Source of the DNA: Nevskia soli DSM 19509
GTDB lineage: Bacteria; Pseudomonadota; Gammaproteobacteria; Nevskiales; Nevskiaceae
Direction: 5' to 3'
Assembly (NCBI RefSeq): GCF_000711955.1
Contig: NZ_JONR01000001.1
Coordinates: 62,001-126,000 of the forward strand
DNA: 64,000 bases
The translations under genes were made by a program, and so were the position numbers. Below, one piece after another: positions 57,271 to 64,000 of this stretch (positions are counted from its first letter, which is position 1; every line of letters begins with the position of its first letter). Below the pieces are notes generated by a model. It did not search any database and had not been told where the DNA came from. It was given only the letters and a program-made list of their open reading frames with translations.

Positions 57271-58080
57271 GCAGCAATCGGACAATTGGCGTGCTGGCTT
57301 CGTCGGCGACTGCCGCCCTGATGGTTCCCCTGGTACTGACGCTGCGCCCCTACCGGGCCACAGTTGCCGATGCGACGTTGGTCCTCGTCTCCGGTGTGAA
57401 CAACGATGTTTACCTCACGCCGGCCGGAAGCGACGGCCCGCTGTGCCTCGTAACAAGAACAACAACGGTATACGGTGAGCCGCAAGGACCAGCGACCTCC
57501 AAGCGTCTGCCTAGAAATCGATGACGTCCTTCGAACAAGCGGCCCTATTCGTTGCCTTGCCACTGCTCGGAGCGGGACTTGTCCCTGGTCTCGTCGGGAT
57601 GATCGGGTCGATATTCCGGCCAGAATATTGGCATGGACCGGCGAAGTGGTTCCCGTTGCGAGGAGCGCAGCAACGGAAACAGGCGATCGATGACCAGCAG
57701 CCGCAGAGTCCTGCCGACCAACGCCGAGGCGACTGCTGAGCAGCGCCCATGAATCCTATGCTGCTCGTTCTTGCCTGCGAGAGGCGGGAGTTTCGTGTTC
57801 CGATTCCAGTAGAAATAGCTGAGGTCGTTGAGCAACAACTGCGACGGAGAGGAATCCCGGACGAAGTTCGTCGATACCCTCATGCGTCACATGATGAAGA
57901 CGGTGGCAGACTTTTTTGCCCCCGACTTGCGCCCACCCACGGAGAAGCGGGTGGCATTCGCATCGGCGATCAGCAAGCAGAGGCGGATCGCAATCCCCAG
58001 AGAAGCCTTAATGTATCGCCACGTCATGAGCGAATTCCTCAGCACGCACGTCGACATGAGAAAATGACACCCGCTCTGGA
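57271..58080. other. segment without a confident gene, possible decayed sequence
   Basis: Several short open frames (for example 57521-57739 with a hydrophobic stretch) exist but none has family features, a good ribosome site and supported composition together. Near 57790-57900 a forward frame reads VPIPVEIAEVVEQQLRRRG followed by YPHASHD, faintly like the end of an S9-type peptidase or alpha/beta hydrolase. It may be a remnant. Confidence 0.4.
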
Positions 58081-59679
58081 TTACTGCTGCCCGGGTGCCA
58101 ATGGCGGCACGGTCGGCGGCGGCCGGCGGTAGTGCGTGGCCTGTTCGTAGGCGTAGGCGTACTGGATGATCTTGCCCTCGTCCCAGGCGCGGCCGAGGAT
58201 TTGCAGGCCTACGGGCAGGCCTTCGCCGAGGTAGCCGTTAGGCACTGAAAGGGCGGGCCATTGCAGCATGCTGCCGACGAAGGTCAGGCTGCTGCCGAGG
58301 TGGGTCGGTCCGGCGTTGGGGGCCGGCTGCGGGTCGTCGGTGATCTGGGTGTTGCGGTCGCCGTTGATGGCAGGCAGTTGCGCCCAGGTGGGGAACACCA
58401 GGGCCTCGACCTTGGCGGCGTCCATGGCCTTCATGAAGGCTTCGCGATAGCGCTGCTCGTTCTTGCGTCCTTCGATGGTGGCCGGGTCCTGGTCGGCCGG
58501 CAGGGAGTCCACGGCCTGGTCGAAGCTCTGCTGGTGCAGGGGATGCACCAGCTTCGAATCGGCGATGGCCTTGATCGAGGGGTAGGGTACGCCGGGATGT
58601 TTGGCGATCCACTTGGTCAGGTCGGTCTTGAACTCGGCGTTGGTCTGCGGCGGACGCGGGATGGTGTCGAGCTCGGGCACCACCAGGGGATCGATGATGT
58701 CGGCGCCGGCGGCCTTGAGTTCGGCGATGGTCCTGTCGAAGTTGGCGATGATCAGCGGGTCGGTCACCTGCGGCGTGAACACCTGGCGCAGCACGCCGAG
58801 GCGCACACCCTTGAGGCCGTCCTTCTTCAGGTAGGGCAGGTAGCTCTTGGGGATGTGGCCCTGGCTGCGCGCGGTGGCGGCATCTTCCGGATCCTGCCCG
58901 ACGATGACGTCGAGCAGGATCGCCATGTCGGTGACCGAGCGCGCCATCGGTCCGGCGGTGTCGCGCACGCCGTCGAGGGGAACCACGCCGGTGCGCGAGA
59001 CCAGGCCTACCGTCGGCCGCAGGCCGGCCAGGGCGTTGTGCGCCGAGGGCATGCGCACCGAGCCGCCGGTATCGGTGCCGATGCCGATCACGGCGAAGCT
59101 GGAGGCGAGCGCGGCAGCGGGACCGCCGGAGGAGCCGCCGGTGGCGTAAGCGGTGTGATAGGGATTGCGGGCGAAGCCGGCCAGCACCGAGTTGATGTTG
59201 TCGCCGCCGCCCTTGGCGAATTCCGACAACGAGGCCTTGGCGATGATGATGCCGCCCGCCGCCTTGATCTTCGCCACCAGCGGCGCATCGCTCGGCGGGT
59301 AGTAGTTCTTCCAGCCCTGGAAGCCGTTGGTCATGGGCATGCCGACGGCGTCGAGGTTGTCCTTGAGCGCCACCGGGATGCCGTGCAGCGGGCCGATGAA
59401 CTTGCCGGTGGCCTTATAGCTGGCGTCGATGGCGTCCGCCTCCTGCAGCGCCTTGGGATTCACCGTGATCAGCGAATTGATGTACGGCCCTTTCTTGTCG
59501 TAGGCCGCGATGCGTGCCAGGTAGGCGGCAACCACCTGGTGTGCGCTGAGCCGGCCTTCGCGGTAGGCGCCTTGCAGGTCGGCGATGCTGGCTTCCTCGA
59601 CGGCCAGGGCATGCGCTTGCGGCGCGCCCATCAGAAGGCAGCAGGAAATGAACAGCAGGGCGAAGGGGCGCAAGCGCAT
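58081..59679 (-). CDS. exported amidase (amidase signature family)
   Basis: The 532-residue enzyme starts with a signal peptide (residues 1-24, AHA). The amidase-signature domain has Lys106 in ALKDN, the cis-Ser motif GGSSGG (181-186) and the nucleophile in GTDTGGSVR (Ser207). It would hydrolyse an amide in the periplasm; the substrate is not readable. It is close to family members annotated as periplasmic Glu-tRNA-amidotransferase-A-like amidases. The GC-rich codon use resumes here, so it marks the return to core DNA. Confidence 0.93.
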   Translation of the reverse strand: MRLRPFALLFISCCLLMGAPQAHALAVEEASIADLQGAYREGRLSAHQVVAAYLARIAAYDKKGPYINSLITVNPKALQEADAIDASYKATGKFIGPLHGIPVALKDNLDAVGMPMTNGFQGWKNYYPPSDAPLVAKIKAAGGIIIAKASLSEFAKGGGDNINSVLAGFARNPYHTAYATGGSSGGPAAALASSFAVIGIGTDTGGSVRMPSAHNALAGLRPTVGLVSRTGVVPLDGVRDTAGPMARSVTDMAILLDVIVGQDPEDAATARSQGHIPKSYLPYLKKDGLKGVRLGVLRQVFTPQVTDPLIIANFDRTIAELKAAGADIIDPLVVPELDTIPRPPQTNAEFKTDLTKWIAKHPGVPYPSIKAIADSKLVHPLHQQSFDQAVDSLPADQDPATIEGRKNEQRYREAFMKAMDAAKVEALVFPTWAQLPAINGDRNTQITDDPQPAPNAGPTHLGSSLTFVGSMLQWPALSVPNGYLGEGLPVGLQILGRAWDEGKIIQYAYAYEQATHYRRPPPTVPPLAPGQQ

Positions 59680-60217
59680 GGTTCAGGGCTCTCCAGCAGG
59701 TGGTTGCGGCGGCGACAGGGGCATCCGGGCGGGACTGGCGGATGCGCAAGCAAGCTGGAAAACGCACCGGCCCCTCCCGGGGCTCCTTGCTGAATCAGAC
59801 GCGGGGGCCGCGACAGGCCCTACCCTTGGGGGCGGGTTTTATGCTCCCGGAAGCACTGCTGTCGCGGAGGACGGCGCCATCCACTACCCGCACCCGCTCC
59901 AGGCCAATGGCTGGATCAGGCTGGTTGCTGCTGCCGGCCAAGAATTTGCCGGGGAAGAAGTAAGCAAAAGCCTTTCGCGTTCCTGAATCCCGCCAGCCCC
60001 ATCGAATGGGGCTTTTTTTGCCCGAGGCCGCAGCTGTCTCGTCCGTCGGGTGCGGGGGACGGGCATGACCGCCCTGCCGTTCGCGATGCCTGAAGGCTGC
60101 TTCCCATGGCCGAACCGTGTGAGCGGCCGCTCCGGGTTCACTCCCGGCAGAAACGGCGCGTCGATATTCCCCCTTTTTTCCCACGGTTGTCCCACGAACC
60201 ATGAAATCGGAACTTAA
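59680..60217. other. region upstream of amidase, with a terminator
   Basis: No gene is firmly supported. A forward frame runs to a stop at 59986 just before a terminator hairpin, so a gene end or a small gene may have been here; its sequence (GGGFYAPGSTAVAEDGAI and following) matches no family I know. The remainder to 60217 is GC-rich and featureless. Confidence 0.4.
59995..60019 (+). terminator. rho-independent terminator in the amidase-porin gap
   Basis: AGCCCCAT pairs with ATGGGGCT around a CGA loop, followed by seven T. It points forward although no certain gene ends there. On the opposite strand no T-run follows. Confidence 0.85.
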
Positions 60218-60232
60218 TTCCGCATATCGGAA
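60218..60232. promoter_or_regulatory. TTCC-N7-GGAA palindrome 1 upstream of the porin
   Basis: TTCCGCATATCGGAA is a perfect 5+5 palindrome around CATAT. It is the most distal of three such sites and lies in an AT-rich patch. Confidence 0.75.
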
Positions 60233-60274
60233 CATATTGCGTTGACCGCCAAAAACACCCCTTGATACGTTTGG

Positions 60275-60289
60275 TTCCGTATATAGGAA
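60275..60289. promoter_or_regulatory. TTCC-N7-GGAA palindrome 2
   Basis: TTCCGTATATAGGAA, centred 57 bp from site 1 and 20 bp (two helical turns) from site 3. The three sites share TTCC-R-Y-ATAT-M-GGAA. Confidence 0.75.
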
Positions 60290-60294
60290 GATAA

Positions 60295-60309
60295 TTCCAT
60301 ATATAGGAA
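60295..60309. promoter_or_regulatory. TTCC-N7-GGAA palindrome 3
   Basis: TTCCATATATAGGAA lies 231 bp before the porin start. Sites of this shape are commonly bound by IclR-family regulators of aromatic catabolic operons, which suits the pca genes downstream. No IclR gene is in the window. Confidence 0.75.
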
Positions 60310-60540
60310 CATCTGCGTGTGCCGCGATTCGAGTCCGGCATGAAGCCCGTCATTGCTCCATCGGTGCCCGGATGGATGCGCTGCTGCTAAGGGGAAACAG
60401 ACCAAAAGACTGATTTTAAAAGGAAAAGAGATGCAAGACGCGATGTGGCGGTAGCGGCTTCGCCGCAGCCGGCAAAGGCCTGCACTCGATCGATGTACGG
60501 CGTGGCAATCCATAAATACCGATGTTGGAGGAGAGATTAA

Positions 60541-62097
60541 GTGGAGAAGAGTTCCGTTGACGGGAAAGGGGTTTCTTGCAGGCGAGCCTTGCGCATATGC
60601 AAGGGTCTGTTGGTGCCGGCGAGCTTCTCGCTCCTGTTCTTTATGCAGGGTGCCGCTTTTTCCGACGATGGCGGCAACGCCGCCGCGGAGCCCCAAGTCG
60701 TCGCCAGCAATGCCGGGGGCACGGCAGCTGTTTCGGATCCTGCCGCAGCCGTTCCTGCAACTTCGGCCGGCGGCGGTGCTGGAACGCCCCTGTTCGGCGG
60801 CAGTGGCGCCCTCACCGGACAGGTCGGCAAGCTGTTCGCGCCACGAGAAGACCTGGCGGATTATTTCGGTCGCGAGCTGGTGGATGACAAGGCGCGCGCC
60901 GGTTCGGAGGGGCAGGGACGCTACAATCCGTCCCATGGCCCGCTGGTGATTTACGGCAAGCTCTACCCCGAACTCGATTTCATCAGCGGCAGCGGAGCGA
61001 CCGCCGCGGCCTCCCAGGCGCTGGCCACCCTCGCGCCGGCCCCGACCGGGCTGAACCTGGAAGATCACCAGGAACTGACCTCGTCGAATTCGCGTATCGG
61101 TTTGCGTGGATCGCTCCTGCTGTTCAACGATCTCAAGGCGATCTACCAGGCCGAAACCACGGTCAACATCGGCGGCGGCGGCAGCCTGTTCGGGTCGGAA
61201 CGCGACACCTTTGTCGGCCTCAGCAGCAAACGTTACGGCACGATCAAGCTGGGCGACCTGGATACGGTGTACAAGAATCTGGGCGCCGACGAGGCGATCG
61301 GATTCAACCAGGTGGCCTCGGGCAACTTCGTCTCGACCAACAATCTGGCCGCCAAGGCGCCTTATGGCTCCGGTTCGGCCAGCAGCTTCAACCAGCGGCG
61401 TGTGAACAGCATTTATTACTACACGCCGTCGATCTACGGCTTCCACTTCCTGGGGCAGTATTCCCCGGATTCGGGTAAGAACCAGCTGACCAACAATGAA
61501 TTCTGGTCGGTGGGCGCGCGTTACATCCACGGCGGATTCTCGGTCGCCTTCGCGCAGGAAGTGCACATGGATGCATTCGGCGGCGATCCTTCCGGCCCTT
61601 TGTCGAATATCGGCAGCGGCCTGCCCAAGGGCGCGCCTACGGTGCAATCCAGGGATGAGGGCAATCGCCTCACCATGGTTTATCACACCAGCGACACCGC
61701 GGTCTGGGGTGAGGTGGGGCGGCTGCAATACCACGACTTCGGCGGTCTGGACGGGCGCTTCCAGCGCTACGAGCGGATTTCGTACACCGTGGGCGCCGAA
61801 CGCCAGATCAACGATCGCATCCGGGTCATCGCCACGTATACACATGCGGAAAACGGCAGTTGCGAACTCACCGGCGGTGCCTTCTGCAGTACCGCGGGTC
61901 TCAACGGCAGCCAATACAACGCCGGCCTGACGTACTACCTGTACCGCCGCATGGTTTCCGTCTACGGCTTGTACAGCGTGCTCGACAACGGTCCTTCCGC
62001 TGCCTACAGCAACCTGCCGTCTTCCACCGATACCTTCGGTGTGGGCGAGCACATCCAGCAGGTCGCCCTGGGTCTGCTGGTGTCATTCGCCAGGTAG
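60541..62097 (+). CDS. Gram-negative general-porin-like outer-membrane protein
   Basis: The 518-residue protein has a signal peptide (hydrophobic core about residues 21-38, AAFS). An unusual Ala/Gly-rich segment follows up to about residue 85. Then comes a 16-strand porin-type barrel, beginning GPLVIYGKLYPELDF and with the porin motifs SNSRIGLRGSLLL, GLSSKRYGTIKLGDLDT and a C-terminal LGLLVSFAR. The final residue is Arg rather than Phe, which is atypical. The GTG at 60541 is preceded by GGAGGAG. Sited before pcaHG, it may admit aromatic acids. Confidence 0.88.
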   Translation: MEKSSVDGKGVSCRRALRICKGLLVPASFSLLFFMQGAAFSDDGGNAAAEPQVVASNAGGTAAVSDPAAAVPATSAGGGAGTPLFGGSGALTGQVGKLFAPREDLADYFGRELVDDKARAGSEGQGRYNPSHGPLVIYGKLYPELDFISGSGATAAASQALATLAPAPTGLNLEDHQELTSSNSRIGLRGSLLLFNDLKAIYQAETTVNIGGGGSLFGSERDTFVGLSSKRYGTIKLGDLDTVYKNLGADEAIGFNQVASGNFVSTNNLAAKAPYGSGSASSFNQRRVNSIYYYTPSIYGFHFLGQYSPDSGKNQLTNNEFWSVGARYIHGGFSVAFAQEVHMDAFGGDPSGPLSNIGSGLPKGAPTVQSRDEGNRLTMVYHTSDTAVWGEVGRLQYHDFGGLDGRFQRYERISYTVGAERQINDRIRVIATYTHAENGSCELTGGAFCSTAGLNGSQYNAGLTYYLYRRMVSVYGLYSVLDNGPSAAYSNLPSSTDTFGVGEHIQQVALGLLVSFAR

Positions 62098-62133
62098 TTC
62101 AAGGCGAAGCCTGTCATAGCGATATCTTGCCGC

Positions 62134-62173
62134 CCGGAAGAAGACTCCGCTCGATCGCGCAGTCTTCTTCCGG
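62134..62173. repeat. perfect 13-bp stem-loop after the porin
   Basis: CCGGAAGAAGACT pairs with AGTCTTCTTCCGG around a 14-nt loop, 36 bp after the porin stop. No T-run follows, so it is a candidate mRNA-stability element or an inefficient terminator. The remaining gap to pcaH (62174-62620) holds no gene and no further TTCC-N7-GGAA palindrome. Confidence 0.75.
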
Positions 62174-62620
62174 ATATGGAAAAACAGCGAGACCGGGAAT
62201 GTCCGTGACCGTTTGAACGGCCGTGCGGTTTTGAAATGAAGATGTTGCAGATGTGCAATACAGGCGGGATGTGCCGGAGCAAATCGACGCCGACGACAGC
62301 AGTGAATTTTCCTTGTTCTGCCGCGTTGGATCTGCCTTTCTTCTGTGAGCTACTGATTTGATTCCATTGACCGATACCGGGCGGTCTGCTTCTTGCGTAG
62401 ACAGCGGCAGCAGCGCATCGGGCGGTCTCCCGCGGGCTCCATGCAGCATGGCAGGCATGCGCATTGCCGGCGCCGCGCCGGATGCCGGACCTGGTCTGCG
62501 CATGGAACCGCTGTGCAGAGACCATGCAAGGCTTCCGGGCCGGCCCGGCTTGAAATTACAGACTTCGATGAACGCGGTCCGACCATGCCGCGTTTGAAGC
62601 GATCTTTGATGAGGAGTGGC

Positions 62621-63325
62621 ATGTCTGATCTGAAGGGGTACCGCAAGCCCTGGTGGCATACGCAGCCGGAATACGTGCATCCGGCCTACGGCTCGACCGT
62701 GAAGCGCGGGCCCTTGCAGCCTCTGATCGAGATTCCGGCAACGTTGTCTGAAGTGACGGGGCCGGTGTTCTCGGCAACGACCATCGGCAAGCACGCGGCG
62801 GACCTGACGGCGGGGCACGCCGGAGAATCCATCGGCGAGCGCATCATCGTGACGGGGCGCGTCCTCGACGAGAACGGCAAGGCCTTGTCGAACACCTTGC
62901 TGGAGATCTGGCAGTGTAATGCGGCCGGACGCTATCTGCATGAAGGCGATCTGCACGATGCGCCGCTCGATCCAAACTTTACCGGGCTCGGCCAGGTCGT
63001 CACCGATGCGGAAGGCCGCTACCGTTTCACCACCATACGGCCGGGGGAGTATCCCTGGCGCAACCATTACAACGCCTGGCGGCCGGCGCACATCCACTTC
63101 TCGCTGTTCGGCGAGGCCTTCGCGCAGCGGCTGGTGACGCAGATGTATTTTCCGGGCGATCCGCTGCTGCCGTTCGATCCGATCTTCAATTGCATCGCCG
63201 ACGAGAAGGCGCGCAACCGCCTGGTGTCGTCGCTGGATTGGGAAAACAGCAAGTCCGAGTTCGCCCTGGCCTACCGCTTCGACATCGTGCTGCGCGGCCG
63301 GCACCAGACGCCGTGGGAGAAGTGA
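62621..63325 (+). CDS. pcaH: protocatechuate 3,4-dioxygenase beta subunit
   Basis: The 234-residue subunit carries the non-haem iron ligands Tyr105 (AAGRYLH), Tyr144 (GEYPWRN), His157 and His159 (RPAHIHF). It cleaves protocatechuate between its two hydroxyls to 3-carboxy-cis,cis-muconate. The ATG at 62621 is preceded by GAGGAG. pcaG follows after 1 bp, so the subunits are translated together. Confidence 0.97.
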   Translation: MSDLKGYRKPWWHTQPEYVHPAYGSTVKRGPLQPLIEIPATLSEVTGPVFSATTIGKHAADLTAGHAGESIGERIIVTGRVLDENGKALSNTLLEIWQCNAAGRYLHEGDLHDAPLDPNFTGLGQVVTDAEGRYRFTTIRPGEYPWRNHYNAWRPAHIHFSLFGEAFAQRLVTQMYFPGDPLLPFDPIFNCIADEKARNRLVSSLDWENSKSEFALAYRFDIVLRGRHQTPWEK

Positions 63326-63326
63326 G

Positions 63327-63890
63327 ATGAGTTTCCAGGCTACGACTTCCCAGACCGTGGGGCCTTACTTCCGTATCGGCCTGTCGCCGTTGTATCGCAA
63401 CGAAGTGGCGGGGCTGCAGGCGGCGGGCACGCGCATCCGCATCAGCGGCCGCGTGTTCGACGGCAACGGCGCCGCGGTGCCGGATGCCCTGATCGAGGTG
63501 TGGCAGGCCAACGCGGCCGGACGCTACCGTCACCCGGAGGACCAGGGCGCGGCGCCGCTCGATGCGGACTTCGTCGGCTTCGGACGCATTCCCACGGGAG
63601 CGGATGGTGGCTTCCAGTTCAGCACCATCAAGCCGGGCCGCGTGGCGGGGCCGGGCGGCTGCTTGCAGGCGCCGCATATCGTAGTCTCGGTGCTGATGCG
63701 CGGCATCCTCAAGCGCGCCCTGACGCGCATCTATTTCGGCGGCGAGCCGGCCAATGCCGAGGATGCGGTGCTGGCGCTGGTGCCGGCGTCGCGCCGCGAC
63801 ACCCTGATGGCGCAATCCGACGGCGAGGGTCACTATCGCTGGGATATCCACATGCAGGGCGAGCATGAAACCGTGTTCTTCGCCGTCTGA
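63327..63890 (+). CDS. pcaG: protocatechuate 3,4-dioxygenase alpha subunit
   Basis: The 187-residue alpha subunit has TTSQTVGPYFRIGL and the intradiol fold motif EVWQANAAGRYRHP. It lacks the iron-binding tyrosines and histidines of the beta subunit, as expected: the second Tyr and paired His region reads LQAPHIVVSVLMRG. It completes the alpha-beta dioxygenase with PcaH. pcaB begins 46 bp after its stop. Confidence 0.97.
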   Translation: MSFQATTSQTVGPYFRIGLSPLYRNEVAGLQAAGTRIRISGRVFDGNGAAVPDALIEVWQANAAGRYRHPEDQGAAPLDADFVGFGRIPTGADGGFQFSTIKPGRVAGPGGCLQAPHIVVSVLMRGILKRALTRIYFGGEPANAEDAVLALVPASRRDTLMAQSDGEGHYRWDIHMQGEHETVFFAV

Positions 63891-63936
63891 CGTGCCTGCC
63901 ACAACGATGATGGTTCAAGGGCGGGCGGCCCGCTGA

Positions 63937-64000
63937 ATGGACGCGCTGCTGCAAGACCTGTTCACCACCGAGGCGATGCGCGAGGTGTTCGCGCCGCGCA
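63937..64000 (+). CDS. pcaB: 3-carboxy-cis,cis-muconate cycloisomerase, N-terminus only
   Basis: The first 21 residues, DALLQDLFTTEAMREVFAPR after the Met, match the start of PcaB (LFxxLF-TxAMRxIF). The right edge of the window cuts the gene. It would convert the PcaHG product to a muconolactone and fits the gene order pcaHGB. Confidence 0.85.
   Translation, partial: MDALLQDLFTTEAMREVFAPR

Noticed and set aside
47535..58080. Formal call of an integrative element with attachment sites
   Set aside because: No integrase, no direct repeat of the tRNA 3' end and no mobilisation genes were found.
59585..59986. Forward open frame ending just before a terminator
   Set aside because: No recognisable family or ribosome site, and part of it is antisense to the amidase start; described as an uncertain region only.
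62134..62173. Stem-loop after the porin considered as a rho-independent terminator
   Set aside because: The stem is perfect but no T-run follows on either strand; kept as a stem-loop only.

Overview
The window is GC-rich, densely coding DNA from a gammaproteobacterium. The conserved run uvrC-pgsA-tRNA-Gly-tRNA-Cys-tRNA-Leu is typical of that class. A wax-ester synthase/DGAT, a DUF1302/DUF1329/RND cluster, many beta-oxidation-type genes and a full glyoxylate shunt suggest an oil- or fatty-acid-using lineage such as Nevskiales/Solimonadaceae. The family-level placement is inference. No rRNA, CRISPR array, transposase or integrase was seen.

Layout. 0-6.3 kb: a minus-strand operon DUF1329, DUF1302, MMPL/RND permease, YCF48-like protein (cut by the left edge). 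6.4-8.4 kb: an SDR and an AraC regulator. 8.8-14.2 kb: a TetR regulator followed by a c-type cytochrome lipoprotein, a Tat-exported FAD oxidoreductase and a Tat-exported PLP-barrel protein, convergent with a dihaem lipoprotein; then a PhoX-family lipoprotein with a candidate Pho box. 16.5-26.9 kb: acyl-CoA metabolism (hydrolase-ACBP fusion, thiolase, long FabG, thioesterases, crotonase, 2,4-dienoyl-CoA reductase) with a HigBA-type toxin-antitoxin pair inside it. 27-39 kb: lipoproteins, purB, fumC, an unusual sigma-54-type AAA+ ATPase, a quinone oxidoreductase, WS/DGAT, dsbB, rraA and a MATE exporter. 39.2-42.4 kb: malate synthase A and isocitrate lyase. 42.5-47.5 kb: two paralogous lipoproteins, an SRPBCC protein, uvrC, pgsA and three tRNAs.

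47.5-58.1 kb looks like an accessory segment beside tRNA-Leu. It holds an RND efflux set (outer-membrane factor, TetR, adaptor, permease) with promoters and a palindromic operator, an AraC gene fragment, an epoxide hydrolase with a divergent TetR and its palindrome, and about 0.8 kb of non-coding or decayed sequence. 58.1-64 kb: an amidase, then a porin preceded by three TTCC-N7-GGAA palindromes, then pcaH, pcaG and the start of pcaB (protocatechuate branch of the beta-ketoadipate pathway).

The least explained structure is a set of intergenic hairpins directly after fumC, dsbB, the SRPBCC gene and uvrC. Their arms are made of diverged 7-bp tandem units. The heptamer differs from locus to locus but is shared by the two arms of one locus. 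Together with the exported cytochrome/FAD/PLP cluster, this is the best candidate for something undescribed.
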